A stretch of 64,000 nucleotides of DNA from Planctomycetaceae bacterium (GCA_017795105.1 CP051247.1:2914001-2978000), one strand, 5' to 3'. Numbered from the stretch's first letter, positions 43,692 to 53,420 are shown. Numbers and translations: made by a program. Notes: a model not told the origin generated them from the sequence alone.

Positions 43692-45200
43692 ATGTCCACA
43701 ACACTGGAAGCTCCCAGCGCCAGTCCGGCCACCGAACAGTTCCTCAAACAGTCACACAAACTTCTCATCAACGGGGATTGGGTTGAAGCCGCTTCGGGCA
43801 AGCGTTTCGACGTGATCAACCCCGCCAACGAGGACGTGATCGCCACGGTCGCCGAAGGCGATAAGGAAGACGTGAACCGAGCCGTCGCGGCTGCCCGCAA
43901 AGCTTTTGAAACCGGCCCCTGGTCCCGCACCACGCCTTCAGAGCGAGGCAAACTTCTGTGGAAGCTGGGCGATCTGCTCGAACAGCACATGGAAGAGTTC
44001 GCCGAAATCGAATCGCTCGATAACGGCAAGCCGAAGGCAGCTGCCCTCGGCGGCGATGTCACACTCGCGATCGACATGTTCCGCTACATGGCTGGCTGGG
44101 CGACAAAGATCGAAGGGAACACCATGTCCCTTTCGGTTCCCTACATGCGCGACGAAGAATTCCATTCCTACACACTGCAGGAACCGGTTGGTGTCGTTGG
44201 CCAGATCATCCCCTGGAACTTCCCACTGCTCATGGCTGCCTGGAAGCTGGCCCCGGCTCTGGCCGCCGGCTGCACGGTCGTTCTGAAAGTGGCCGAAGAA
44301 ACGCCGATGTCCGCGATTCGTCTCGGTCAGCTGATTCAGGAAGTCGGCTTCCCGCCGGGCGTCGTCAACATCATCACCGGTTATGGCGAAACCGCCGGGG
44401 CGGCTCTGTCCGCTCATCCCGACGTCGACAAGATCGCCTTCACCGGGTCCACGGAAGTGGGCAAGCTGATCGTGAAGGCGGCTGGTGACACGAACCTGAA
44501 GAAGATCACACTCGAACTCGGCGGCAAGAGCCCGAACATTATTCTGCCGGATGCCGACATCGAACAGGCAATCCCGGGAGCGGCCAACGCGATCTTCTTT
44601 AACCATGGTCAGTGCTGCTGTGCCGGCTCACGTCTGTTCGTACACAAGAAGCAGTTCGATCGGGTCGTTGAAGGTATCGCGGAAGCGGCCTCCCAGATTC
44701 GCGTCGGCCCGGGGATGCACCCAGATACCGACATGGGACCGATGGTCTCCCAGATTCAGCACAACCGAGTCTGTGGATATCTTGAATCGGGTCTGGAAGA
44801 AGGCGCCCGAGCTGTCGTCGGCGGCAAGAAAACCGGTGATCGCGGCTACTTCATCGAGCCGACCGTCCTCGTCGATACCGAGAAGGACATGAAGGTTATC
44901 CGCGAGGAGATCTTCGGCCCGGTCGTCGCAGCTGTTCCGTTCGATGATCTCGATCAACTGGTCGACTCGGCGAACGATACGCAGTACGGACTGGCGGCTG
45001 CTGTCTGGACCCGCGATATCAGCATGGGTCACAAGATTGCCCGCCGGATCAAAGCCGGCACCGTCTGGGTGAACTGCTACAACGTCTTCGATTCCTCGCT
45101 CCCCTTCGGCGGCTACAAGCAGTCGGGCTGGGGCCGTGAAATGGGCTACGAAGCAATCCGCAACTACACGCAGACCAAAGCCGTGACCGTGCATCTGTAA
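43692..45200 (+). CDS. Aldehyde dehydrogenase (NAD+-dependent, class 1/2 type)
   Basis: 502-aa aldehyde dehydrogenase oxidising an aldehyde to the carboxylate. Seen: INGDWVEAASGKRF, IIPWNFPLLMAAWK, FTGSTEVGKLI, catalytic Glu in LELGGKSPNI, catalytic Cys in NHGQCCCAGSRLFV, EEIFGPVV and LPFGGYKQSGWGREMG. The sequence resembles retinal/betaine-aldehyde/phenylacetaldehyde dehydrogenases; the substrate cannot be told from sequence alone. Monocistronic, ended by a strong terminator. Confidence 0.95.
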   Translation: MSTTLEAPSASPATEQFLKQSHKLLINGDWVEAASGKRFDVINPANEDVIATVAEGDKEDVNRAVAAARKAFETGPWSRTTPSERGKLLWKLGDLLEQHMEEFAEIESLDNGKPKAAALGGDVTLAIDMFRYMAGWATKIEGNTMSLSVPYMRDEEFHSYTLQEPVGVVGQIIPWNFPLLMAAWKLAPALAAGCTVVLKVAEETPMSAIRLGQLIQEVGFPPGVVNIITGYGETAGAALSAHPDVDKIAFTGSTEVGKLIVKAAGDTNLKKITLELGGKSPNIILPDADIEQAIPGAANAIFFNHGQCCCAGSRLFVHKKQFDRVVEGIAEAASQIRVGPGMHPDTDMGPMVSQIQHNRVCGYLESGLEEGARAVVGGKKTGDRGYFIEPTVLVDTEKDMKVIREEIFGPVVAAVPFDDLDQLVDSANDTQYGLAAAVWTRDISMGHKIARRIKAGTVWVNCYNVFDSSLPFGGYKQSGWGREMGYEAIRNYTQTKAVTVHL

Positions 45201-45220
45201 CCAGCCTGAATGGTCAAACA

Positions 45221-45258
45221 AAAAGAGCCGGTGTCAGCAACGACACCGGCTCTTTTTT
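45221..45258 (+). terminator. Rho-independent terminator of the aldehyde dehydrogenase gene
   Basis: 15-bp stem AAAAGAGCCGGTGTC/GACACCGGCTCTTTT (45221-45256, six-base loop) ending in T6, 20 nt past the stop. The A-run on the other side means it could also work for the minus strand. Confidence 0.95.
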
Positions 45259-45277
45259 ATTAGTGTTGAGCAACATG

Positions 45278-45517
<240 letters not shown>

Positions 45518-45531
45518 TTCTCGACATTCAG

Positions 45532-46812
45532 TCAGGCGATGACCGTTTCCGATTCTTCTCCCACATCAGACGGCGGGATCACGTCGCCCATTTTGTCGAA
45601 GATCTCGTCGACACCCGGCTTGAAGACGTCGCCCATGAGGATGTCGGTCATGTGGTTGCGATACTCCGGGTACTCTTTGAAGAAGTCGCCGAAGCTGAAC
45701 TGGGGAGCGTAGAAGGCGTAGACGAGCCGCTTGAAGTTCTCGAGCCCGGCTGTGTAGTTGTCGTTCCAGCGCCCCAGTTGTTCCGGCGAGAGATCGTTCT
45801 TCTCGTAGCCGTCGAGAATCGCATCAGCGGCCATCTCGGCGGAAGCCATTGCCAGCAGCACACCGGACGAATAAACCGGGTCGATGAACCCGAAGGCATC
45901 GCCGATCAGCACCCAGCCCTCGCCGACCGTCTGTTGGGCCCGGTAGGAAAAGTCTTTGGTCGTCTTGAAATCGCCGTGCTGGGTTGAGGGTTCGAGACGA
46001 CGCTGCATCTCGGGGCATTTGGCCAGTTCCCGGTTAAAAACTTCGGCGGGCGTGGTACCGTCGCCGGCGAACATATAGTTCATGCTGCCGGTGCAGCCAA
46101 CGCTGACGATATTGTTCGACAACGGGATATACCAGAACCAGGAACTCTTCCCGGCTGTCTGCATGATGATCGTGGCTCCTTCATCCCGACCCTCATCCCG
46201 CAGAGCGTTCTCGAAGTATCCCCAGATAGTCCCCTTCTTGAGCAGCGGATCGGACTTCTTGACGCCCAGCCGAGTTGCAATGACCGCCGATTGTCCCGTG
46301 GCGTCGACGGTGAGATCGGCTCGGATCTCGCGGACTTCATCTCCCGCTTCGGGATCTTTGAGTTTCACCTTCACGCCGACCGCTCGCTGCCCCTCGAACA
46401 GCACATCCATAATGTGAGCGTTCGTCCGAATGACCGCTCCATTCTCAGCCGCTTTGGAGAGCAACAGGCTGTCGAAGTCGCCCCGCTCGACCTGCCAGGT
46501 CTGGGAGGATTCATGCGGAATGTATTCGTCGAAATAGAACGGCTTGGTGACCTTGCCCATCTCGGTCACGAACTGCACGCTGTACTTCTTCGGAAACGCC
46601 GACTGCTTCATCGTTTCGAGCAGACCGAGCCGCTTGAGAGTCGGATAGCACTTCGGCAACAGCGATTCGCCGACATGGAACCGGGGCGTCAAACCCCGTT
46701 CGAGCAGCAGGACACGCTTTCCCTTCTCGGCCAGAAGAGCCGCACACGTTGCACCAGCGGGGCCGCCGCCGAGAACCAGCACGTCATACTGGTCCTGAAC
46801 CGGTGTTTTCAT
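45532..46812 (-). CDS. FAD-dependent monooxygenase, halogenase-like
   Basis: 426-aa flavoprotein. Seen: YDVLVLGGGPAGATCAALLA (FAD fold), RFHVGESLLPKCYPTLK, QVERGDFDSLLL, then SSWFWYIPLSN, which contains the WxWxIP motif used to recognise flavin-dependent halogenases, and GDAFGFIDPVYSSGVLLA. Geranylgeranyl-reductase relatives share the first and last motifs but not WxWxIP. So a halogenase or halogenase-derived hydroxylase is likely; the substrate, and whether it halogenates, are unknown. No biosynthetic cluster surrounds it. Start ambiguous: ATG 46812 is chosen, ATG 46848 adds twelve residues. Confidence 0.8.
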   Translation of the reverse strand: MKTPVQDQYDVLVLGGGPAGATCAALLAEKGKRVLLLERGLTPRFHVGESLLPKCYPTLKRLGLLETMKQSAFPKKYSVQFVTEMGKVTKPFYFDEYIPHESSQTWQVERGDFDSLLLSKAAENGAVIRTNAHIMDVLFEGQRAVGVKVKLKDPEAGDEVREIRADLTVDATGQSAVIATRLGVKKSDPLLKKGTIWGYFENALRDEGRDEGATIIMQTAGKSSWFWYIPLSNNIVSVGCTGSMNYMFAGDGTTPAEVFNRELAKCPEMQRRLEPSTQHGDFKTTKDFSYRAQQTVGEGWVLIGDAFGFIDPVYSSGVLLAMASAEMAADAILDGYEKNDLSPEQLGRWNDNYTAGLENFKRLVYAFYAPQFSFGDFFKEYPEYRNHMTDILMGDVFKPGVDEIFDKMGDVIPPSDVGEESETVIA

Positions 46813-46984
46813 GTAAGGACACTGGGTACTGGGCGAAATCTGAATCATATCGTCAGCCTGTTTCGTGGAAGGAGCAGCGATGGGTGTCCAACGAATGATC
46901 GGCCCAAAACGAGCCGATCCCTTCTATCTTATCCGTCAATCGGCAAGTTCCAAGCACGTTCTGCAAAAATAGTTGTCTGAACGA

Positions 46985-48391
46985 CTATTCCGCCTCGCAT
47001 GACGCAACCCATTGGAGAGCCGCTTCTTGCATCTGCTGGACGATTTCGGGCTCTTCAGCAGCCAGGTTTGTTCGCTCTTCCGGATCCTGAATCAGATCGT
47101 ACAGTTCCCACGTCTTCCCGGAGTCGCCGGAATAGAGCTTGTAGTGATCGCCAGTCCATGCGATCTGCTTTCGCGACTGAAAACCGATTGGGGCATCGCG
47201 CACTGCGACTTCTCCGCGAATGACCGGAAGCAGAGAGATCCCGTCGTAGGGGCGATCGCCGGGGAGTGGCCGTTCGAGCACTTCCAGAATCGTCGGGAGA
47301 TAATCACTGGTCACGGCCGGGACATCGGTTTCAGTGCCGGCCGGGACCACGGCGGGCCATTCCAGAATCCCCGGCACGCGAACTCCGCCCTCGTACAGCG
47401 AGCGTTTGCGACCTTTCAGTCCGCCGGCCAGTCCGGGCGATTTGTCGTTTCCTTCGGGCCCATTGTCAGAACAGAACCAGACCATCGTATTCTCGGCGAC
47501 CCCCAGTTCGCGGAGCTTCGCCCGTAGTCGTCCGACCTGTTCATCAACCGCGCTGATGCAGCCGTAGTAGTTCCGCGGATGATTCTTGAGTCCCGGATAA
47601 ATCTCGCCGTACTTTCGATCGGCGACGACGGGAAGGTGCGGAGCATGGAACCAGATCGTCGCCAGAAACGGCTGCTCGTCTTCCACGGCCTGCTGGATGA
47701 ACGGAATCGCCCGATCCATCATGACGCGGGAATCATCGCCGGAGAGATTCTCGGTGACTTCTTCGCCTTTCTCGTTCCAGTAGCGGGTCCCGTAGGAAAC
47801 GGTTGGATCTCCCTTCCTCACCGGATCCCAGCTCGTTTTGTTGGCTCCTTTGGGCGCGATCATCGGATCGTAGGTCGGCACCTTCGATTCGGTCACGAAG
47901 CAGACGTCGTAGCCATGATCCTGCGGCGGAGCGAAATGCTGGGGATTCTTCGGGCCGCCGCGGTTGGCATCCTGAACTTCGGTCGTCAGCGTTCCAAGAT
48001 GCCATTTGCCGAAGTGGCCGGTCGTGTAGCCCGACTCGCGGAGCAGTTCCGGCAGCGTGATTTCCTCCGGCAACATATGGCCGGTATTCGCGTAGTAAAT
48101 GCCGTATCTATGGGGATGCCGCCCGGTCAGACAGGAGCCCCGCGTCGGACTGCAAACCGGAGCGGCGGCGTAGAAGCGGGTGAATTTCAGCCCGGCAGCC
48201 GCCATCTCGCAGAGATGGGGCGTCTTGATCGACGATTCCGGGTTAAAGCAGGTCAGATCGCCATAGCCCAGGTCATCGCACATCAGCAGCACGACGTTTG
48301 GGCGGTTCTGCGGTTGTTCAGCCGATAAGAATTCTCCGGACCCCAGAACGCAGAGCGCAGCAGCGACCATCCAGTAGCGGGACAGGACCAT
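46985..48391 (-). CDS. Sulfatase, formylglycine (Cys) type, secreted
   Basis: 468-aa sulfatase with signal peptide (about residues 1-24). Seen: VVLLMCDDLGYGDLTCF, VCSPTRGSCLTGRHPHRYG (Cys80), TGHFGKWHLGTL, WFHAPHLPVVAD, FCSDNGPEGND and a C-terminal ELYDLIQDPEERTN. It is probably periplasmic or surface-exposed and FGE-dependent. It is transcribed in the same direction as the FabZ-like gene upstream (79-bp gap). Substrate unknown. Confidence 0.93.
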   Translation of the reverse strand: MVLSRYWMVAAALCVLGSGEFLSAEQPQNRPNVVLLMCDDLGYGDLTCFNPESSIKTPHLCEMAAAGLKFTRFYAAAPVCSPTRGSCLTGRHPHRYGIYYANTGHMLPEEITLPELLRESGYTTGHFGKWHLGTLTTEVQDANRGGPKNPQHFAPPQDHGYDVCFVTESKVPTYDPMIAPKGANKTSWDPVRKGDPTVSYGTRYWNEKGEEVTENLSGDDSRVMMDRAIPFIQQAVEDEQPFLATIWFHAPHLPVVADRKYGEIYPGLKNHPRNYYGCISAVDEQVGRLRAKLRELGVAENTMVWFCSDNGPEGNDKSPGLAGGLKGRKRSLYEGGVRVPGILEWPAVVPAGTETDVPAVTSDYLPTILEVLERPLPGDRPYDGISLLPVIRGEVAVRDAPIGFQSRKQIAWTGDHYKLYSGDSGKTWELYDLIQDPEERTNLAAEEPEIVQQMQEAALQWVASCEAE

Positions 48392-48470
48392 AATTCACTC
48401 CAGAAATCAGACGGGATGACTGCGGAATGGCGTCCTGCCGAATGACGGGAATCCTGACTGCAAGCCGAGT

Positions 48471-48968
48471 CTACAGACCGGTGCCGCGATTGATCGAGAC
48501 GCCGATCATCTGTCCGCTGAAGACCATCTGGCCGTCGACAAAGCCCTGGAATTCGAACTCGGCTCGTTTTCCGAAGCGGACGTTCTTCGTCAGCGCGGCG
48601 AGCACGAGACGGGAATTCGGGAAGACCGGAGCCCGGAAGCGGACTTCATTCATGCCCCCGAAGCCGAGGTAGTCTCCGCCGAGCAACTCATATTTACGGG
48701 CGTAGAATCCAGCCAGCTGGGCGGCACATTCACAGAGAATGACGCCGGGCATCAGCGGGAACCCCGGCATATGGCCGGTGCACCAGAATTCGTCCTCGGT
48801 CACGTCTTTGTAGCCGACGATACCGTCGTTCTCCCGATCGACGTGCACGATCGCCGTCAGCTGCTCCATCTCGTGCCGCTGGGGATTAACCTTGCGGATA
48901 TCGCTGAGCGTGTACAGCGGCTTGTCGTAGTCGAATTGTTCAATGTCGTAGAGAGGACGAGGCGGCAT
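48471..48968 (-). CDS. FabZ/FabA-like 3-hydroxyacyl-ACP dehydratase
   Basis: 165-aa hotdog-fold protein. Seen: FWCTGHMPGFPLMPGVILCE with the catalytic His in the H-x-P-x-x-P-x-M-P-G-V motif, ECAAQLAGFYARKYE where FabZ and FabA differ in the catalytic acid, and FGGMNEVRFRAPVFPNSRL. It probably dehydrates a 3-hydroxyacyl-ACP in fatty acid or related lipid synthesis. It is not beside lpxA/lpxC genes, so it may be a second copy. ATG 48968 is fixed by AAAGGAG eight nt upstream; longer openings lack this. Confidence 0.85.
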   Translation of the reverse strand: MPPRPLYDIEQFDYDKPLYTLSDIRKVNPQRHEMEQLTAIVHVDRENDGIVGYKDVTEDEFWCTGHMPGFPLMPGVILCECAAQLAGFYARKYELLGGDYLGFGGMNEVRFRAPVFPNSRLVLAALTKNVRFGKRAEFEFQGFVDGQMVFSGQMIGVSINRGTGL

Positions 48969-49084
48969 GACCGCGGCTCCTTTCTGCATGCCCGTGATAT
49001 GGATTCTGGTCGGCAAGAAGTCTTCGCCGCCGAGGGGTTCGTGATTTGATCGCGAGAGGATAGAATAAGCCCTGATCGAGGAAA

Positions 49085-50005
49085 ATGCGAATCATGTGCG
49101 AATGCTCTTCTCCCCAATCTGTTCCCGGCGTCATTCTGGCTGGCCTGCTCGTCTGGCTGGCGGGCTGCGACAAAGAGAAACCGCCCCTGCCCGATGTCCC
49201 GACCGTGACGAACTCGATTGGCATGCGGTTCGTCGAAATTCCGGCGGGAACGTTCACCATGGGAGCCATCAAAGGGGATCTGCTCGCCGAACGGGACGAG
49301 AAGCCGGCTCATCCGGTCGAGATCACCGAATCGTTCTGGCTTGGCCAGTTTGAAGTCACCCAGGCTCAGTATGAAGCCGTCATCGGCGAGAACCCAAGTG
49401 AATTCTCCCCCGGCGGCCGGGGAGCCGATGGCGTCCGTGGCTACGACACCGATCAGTTCCCGGTCGAGTTCGTGAACTGGTACGAAGCGCATCGCTTCTG
49501 TGAGGAACTCTCCAGCCTGCCCGCAGAAGTCGCCGCGGGACGAAGCTATCGCCTGCCGACGGAAGCGGAGTGGGAATATGCCTGCCGAGCCGGGACGACG
49601 ACCCGATTCTCATTCGGCGAGCTGCACGATCCGGACCATGCGAACTATCGCGGCGACGTCGGCCATCCCATGCCCGTCGGCTCCTACCCGCCGAATCCGT
49701 GGGGACTGTTCGACATGCATGGCAACGTGCTTGAATGGTGCAGCGACTGGCACTCCGACAGCTACTACGCCGAAAGCCTGGACCAGTCCGGCCCCGACAA
49801 TCCGATCCAGGACCCAACCGGCCCGGAAGTTCCGCTGGACGATGTCAAAGTCCTCCGCGGCGGCGGACACGGTTTCAAGGCCGCCAGTGCCTCGTTTCGC
49901 GACAACATCCTGCCATCACGCCGAGGGAACTCGCATGGGTTTCGGGTCGTGATGGAGCAGGGAACTACCGAGACGTCTGAACCAGTCAGTTCGTCGGCGG
50001 AGTGA
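49085..50005 (+). CDS. SUMF1-domain lipoprotein lacking the FGE cysteines
   Basis: 306 aa. N-terminus with lipobox VWLAGC (Cys about 28), then a formylglycine-generating-enzyme-like (C-type-lectin-related) domain: MRFVEIPAGTFTMGAIKGD, FWLGQFEVTQAQYEAVIG, RLPTEAEWEYACRAG, GLFDMHGNVLEWCSDW, LRGGGHGFKAASASFRDN, HGFRVVM. The segment matching the C-x4-C site of the FGE at 16.9 kb has no Cys, so oxidase activity is not expected. A binding or structural lipoprotein is inferred. Its last 20 bp overlap the convergent gene at 49986. Confidence 0.85.
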   Translation: MRIMCECSSPQSVPGVILAGLLVWLAGCDKEKPPLPDVPTVTNSIGMRFVEIPAGTFTMGAIKGDLLAERDEKPAHPVEITESFWLGQFEVTQAQYEAVIGENPSEFSPGGRGADGVRGYDTDQFPVEFVNWYEAHRFCEELSSLPAEVAAGRSYRLPTEAEWEYACRAGTTTRFSFGELHDPDHANYRGDVGHPMPVGSYPPNPWGLFDMHGNVLEWCSDWHSDSYYAESLDQSGPDNPIQDPTGPEVPLDDVKVLRGGGHGFKAASASFRDNILPSRRGNSHGFRVVMEQGTTETSEPVSSSAE

Positions 50006-50216
50006 CGTTGTCGGTCTCACACATTCGGATCGTTGAAATCGAAAGCACAAAACCCGCCAGAGCTCCGATTGAGGGAGCAATGAAGTAGCTCACGAGCAGC
50101 ATCGTTCCGTCGACACGGGCGATCGATTCCGTAATCAGATAACCGGCGACCAGTCCCAGGATCGCGAACACGGTGGTGCAAACGAGAATGGTGATGATTT
50201 TGGCGGTGGTCGTCAT
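49986..50216 (-). CDS. Small two-helix membrane protein
   Basis: 76-aa protein with hydrophobic helices at about residues 6-28 and 40-62 and a polar C-terminus (RMCETDNVTPPTN). ATG 50216 is preceded by AGGGAG at good spacing. No family recognised. It overlaps the 3' end of the convergent SUMF1 lipoprotein gene by 20 bp. Confidence 0.6.
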   Translation of the reverse strand: MTTTAKIITILVCTTVFAILGLVAGYLITESIARVDGTMLLVSYFIAPSIGALAGFVLSISTIRMCETDNVTPPTN

Positions 50217-50412
50217 GAGAGCAGTCTCCCTGATTCGAGCAAGTATGCATTCAGGCTAACTCCGGTGCCGGGCTGCGGCAACGTTCTGATCGGGATTTCT
50301 GGATGCGTCGGGAACCGCTGCGAACGGGCAAACCGCCGTTGAGTCGCCGCATGGCGTGAGCTAGGATGCGCAGAGACCTCGGCCCACCCGTTTCGTGAAG
50401 GATCCGCTACTC

Positions 50413-51723
50413 ATGCCGACTGCTCAAGCTGCCGCCATTCAGCCCTTTCTCAAAGATTCCTACACCCGCGAGGATCTGCAGAAACTCGAATCGCTGCTCA
50501 TGGAGTCGGGGACCTTCGAATTCCCCCAGCTGAGTAACCACCTCTTCCCGGCCGCGCTGGCGCTGCAGGAAGACACCGAATACACCGGCTACTCCAACTG
50601 CTGGGTCCGCGACAACGTCCTTGTTTCCTACGGACTCTACGCGGGTGGACAGGTCGACAAGGCGGTCAGCTGCCTGAAGACACTGGCCAACTACTTTATT
50701 CAGTATCGGCACCGGTTCGACAAAATCATCGATGGAACCAGCGATCCCAGCGACCCGATGCAGCGGCCGCACATCCGCTTTGGCGGCGAAGGACTGGCCG
50801 AACTCGATCAGCAGTGGGCCCACGCGCAGAACGACGCGCTCGGATATTTCCTCTGGGTCTTCTGCCGTCTGATTCGCGTCCACGATCTCGAACCGACCAG
50901 CGAGCAGATGGAACTTCTCGGCCTGTTCGTGCGGACGCTGCACGCCATCCAGTTCTGGGAAGATGAAGACAGCGGACACTGGGAAGAAGTCCGCAAGATT
51001 GCCGCCTCGAGCATCGGCACCGCCACGGCTGGTCTCCTCGAATTCAGCCAGCTTTACGACGAACGCCCCGAGCTCTTCCCGGAAGACATGAAGTTCTGCG
51101 AACGGGTCGACGTGCTGGAAGACGCCATCACCCGGGGACGTCACGCCCTGAATGCCATTCTGCCGTATGAGTGCATTCAGAAGGATCCGCAGAAGAATCG
51201 GAAGTACGACGCCGCCCTGATCTTCCTGATTGAACCGCTGCGAATTGTGCAGGGGGAAATGGCCGACACGATTCTGGAGAACGTCAAAACCCATCTGCAG
51301 GGCGAATTCGGCATCCGCCGGTACCTGGGCGATTCGTACTGGTGTGCCGACTACAAGGAGAAGCTCTCCCCCGAAAAGCGGACGGACGACTTCAGCGACA
51401 ACCAGGCCGAACGGGACGCCCTGCTGATCCCCGGTCAGGAAGCCCAGTGGTGCATCTTCGACCCGATCATCTCGGTCATCTACGGCCGCCGCTATGCCGA
51501 GTCAGGCGACGAAGCCGACCTCAAGGAACAGATGAAATACTTCCAGCGGGCCCTCTCCCAGCTCACGCCGGAAGACAGCCGCTACGGCGGCCTGAAGTGC
51601 CCCGAATCGTACTACATGGAACACGGCAAGTACGTCCCAAACGACATCACTCCACTTCTGTGGACCCAGGCCAACCTGCTGCAATCGGTCGCCTGGATGA
51701 AACACTCCGTCGGAATCGAGTAA
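50413..51723 (+). CDS. GH15/phosphorylase-kinase-alpha-like (alpha/alpha)6 protein
   Basis: 436-aa, mostly helical protein resembling GH15 glucoamylase-related and phosphorylase b kinase alpha/beta proteins. Seen: DTEYTGYSNCWVRDNVLVSYGLY (cut here as W-V-R-D), IRFGGEGLAEL, WAHAQNDALGYFLWVF, FWEDEDSGHWEE, IAASSIGTATAGLLEF and a C-terminal CPESYYMEHGKYVPNDITPLLWTQANL. No signal peptide, so a cytoplasmic role in glycogen or oligosaccharide metabolism is likely, though catalysis is not proven. ATG 50413 preceded by GAAGGA is chosen over GTG 50395. Confidence 0.78.
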   Translation: MPTAQAAAIQPFLKDSYTREDLQKLESLLMESGTFEFPQLSNHLFPAALALQEDTEYTGYSNCWVRDNVLVSYGLYAGGQVDKAVSCLKTLANYFIQYRHRFDKIIDGTSDPSDPMQRPHIRFGGEGLAELDQQWAHAQNDALGYFLWVFCRLIRVHDLEPTSEQMELLGLFVRTLHAIQFWEDEDSGHWEEVRKIAASSIGTATAGLLEFSQLYDERPELFPEDMKFCERVDVLEDAITRGRHALNAILPYECIQKDPQKNRKYDAALIFLIEPLRIVQGEMADTILENVKTHLQGEFGIRRYLGDSYWCADYKEKLSPEKRTDDFSDNQAERDALLIPGQEAQWCIFDPIISVIYGRRYAESGDEADLKEQMKYFQRALSQLTPEDSRYGGLKCPESYYMEHGKYVPNDITPLLWTQANLLQSVAWMKHSVGIE

Positions 51724-51753
51724 GCCAACCGCCCGAAGATTACCCACTTCCAG

Positions 51754-52171
51754 GGATGGCCCAGACGCGTGCGTCTGGGTGACAACGCCACAAGAGGCAG
51801 GTATCAATCGACTCGATGCCTCTTCCGGTGGGGAATTACCGGCAGACTTACGCAGAAAAAGTAGGGTGCGTCTCGACGCACCAAGTAACAGGCCCGGGTG
51901 GCCCGTCCGCCTCAGCGGGCGGGTCGCGGAAGCGACAGGAGGACGCGTCATCCGCGTCTTTCGAACTGAACTCGTCCGGTCTCGAAGCAATCCCGTCCAT
52001 GGCGCGGCCTCTTGTGAATGCGTCACCCGCCCGTGCCGGACGGGCCACCCACAGTTGACTACGATTGTGTACTTATCTCGGCGGGAATGAGGCCACAATC
52101 AGAGATGCGAGCCACGCTGGTCACCGACTTCCTGTGACTTCGTCACCCAGACGCACGCGTCTGGGCCATCC
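51754..52171. repeat. Nested inverted pairs of two-hairpin modules
   Basis: Outer pair: plus CCCAGACGC-GT-GCGTCTGGG module 51754-51798 and its minus counterpart 52127-52171. Inner pair: plus CCCGTCCGC/GCGGGCGGG module 51896-51951 (second hairpin GTCGC-GGAA-GCGAC) and minus CCCGTCC/GGGCGGG module 52001-52051. Also GGTGCGTC-TC-GACGCACC at 51865-51882. From 52172 to 52484 I see only the upstream region of the next gene. Confidence 0.82.
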
Positions 52172-52484
52172 CTTCGGAAGAGTGGTAAACGTATTGCGGA
52201 CGTGGCACGTCGATGTCGCCTCGCTCACGCTTCGGGTTGGGATTCGCTGAGACGTGTCGGGAAGTCCGCCTATGACCTCCTTGGCGGCCTGGCGTCTTTG
52301 CGTGAGGCAATTTCCCGCCCTCACCCCGGGCGAAGACATTTCCCCGGACTGGTCAAAATTTCACGGATATTGTTTTCCCGCCGGGGGAAGATGGCGATAC
52401 AATATCCGGGATTTCACTCCCCATCCAACCGTGCGGCTGCTCCGGTCGTACATCCCGTAAAAGAGACTTTGTGAGGAACGTTTT

Positions 52485-53213
52485 ATGAGCTACGCGAATG
52501 AGTTCGAAATGGAGCAGTCCAGTCCGTTCGCGATCGACGCCGTTCGCGAGGACCGGGCCGCTTTTCTCCGCCGGACCTACGCTCACCTGGCCGGTGCGAT
52601 CGCGGTCTTTGCCGGTCTGCTGTACATCTTCGTCAACACCCCGGCGATTCGTGACCCGCTGTTGAACATGATGGTCGGCGGTCAGTGGCTGATCGTCCTC
52701 GGTCTGTTCATCGGCGTCAGCTGGCTGGCCGAATGGTGGGCCACTCGCAGCACCTCGCTGACCACCCAGTACGCCGGACTGATGCTCTACACCGTGGCCG
52801 AAGCCGTCATTTTCGTGCCGCTCATCTCGTATGTCGTCCTGCTGCTCGGTCAGCCGGAGATTCTGGCTCAGGCCGGATTTCTGACGCTGGTCGTCTTCGG
52901 CGGTCTGACCGCCTTCGTCATGTTCACCGGAGCCGATTTCTCGTTCCTGCGAGGCTTCCTGTTCCTGGCGAGCATGCTGGCTCTGGGTGCGATTGTGATT
53001 GCCGTCCTGTTCGGCGGAATCACGCTCGGCTTCTGGTTCAGCGTCGCCATGGTCGGGCTGAGTGCCGGCTACATCCTGTACGACACCTCGAACGTACTCC
53101 ATCACTATCGGACCGATCAGCACGTCGGCGCCGCCCTGGCTCTGTTCGCCTCGGTCGCCCTCATGTTCTGGTACATGATCCGCGTCGTGATCGCTCTGCA
53201 GGGTGACGACTGA
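52485..53213 (+). CDS. Bax inhibitor-1/YccA family membrane protein
   Basis: 242-aa integral membrane protein with seven predicted helices starting at about residue 35 (AHLAGAIAVFAGLLYIFV). The C-terminal family pattern is FSVAMVGLSAGYILYDTSNV and ALALFASVALMFWYM, containing the Asp pair thought to sense pH/Ca2+ in BsYetJ. Bacterial members are calcium leak channels or FtsH modulators; which applies here is unknown. ATG 52485 has GAGGAACG upstream. Its own terminator follows. Confidence 0.92.
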   Translation: MSYANEFEMEQSSPFAIDAVREDRAAFLRRTYAHLAGAIAVFAGLLYIFVNTPAIRDPLLNMMVGGQWLIVLGLFIGVSWLAEWWATRSTSLTTQYAGLMLYTVAEAVIFVPLISYVVLLLGQPEILAQAGFLTLVVFGGLTAFVMFTGADFSFLRGFLFLASMLALGAIVIAVLFGGITLGFWFSVAMVGLSAGYILYDTSNVLHHYRTDQHVGAALALFASVALMFWYMIRVVIALQGDD

Positions 53214-53242
53214 TCCCTGTTGAAACGCTGAAACACCCGATA

Positions 53243-53276
53243 AGCCTTCAGATCATCCGGTCTGGAGGCTTTTTTC
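53243..53276 (+). terminator. Rho-independent terminator of the BI-1 gene
   Basis: 11-bp stem AAGCCTTCAGA/TCTGGAGGCTT with one mismatch or wobble (53243-53272) leading into T6, 29 nt past the stop. Confidence 0.9.
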
Positions 53277-53420
53277 GTCGACACCGGCCGCGATCAGCTG
53301 TTGAAGTTTCGCCGGCTCCGGTCATTCGGTCGAAGTCGTGGTGCGGCTATGGTAAAGTGGCGGAAACGTTTCCGGCTCCCTCTGCCCCCGTTCTTCCACA
53401 CGCAGGAAAAGCTGACCGAA

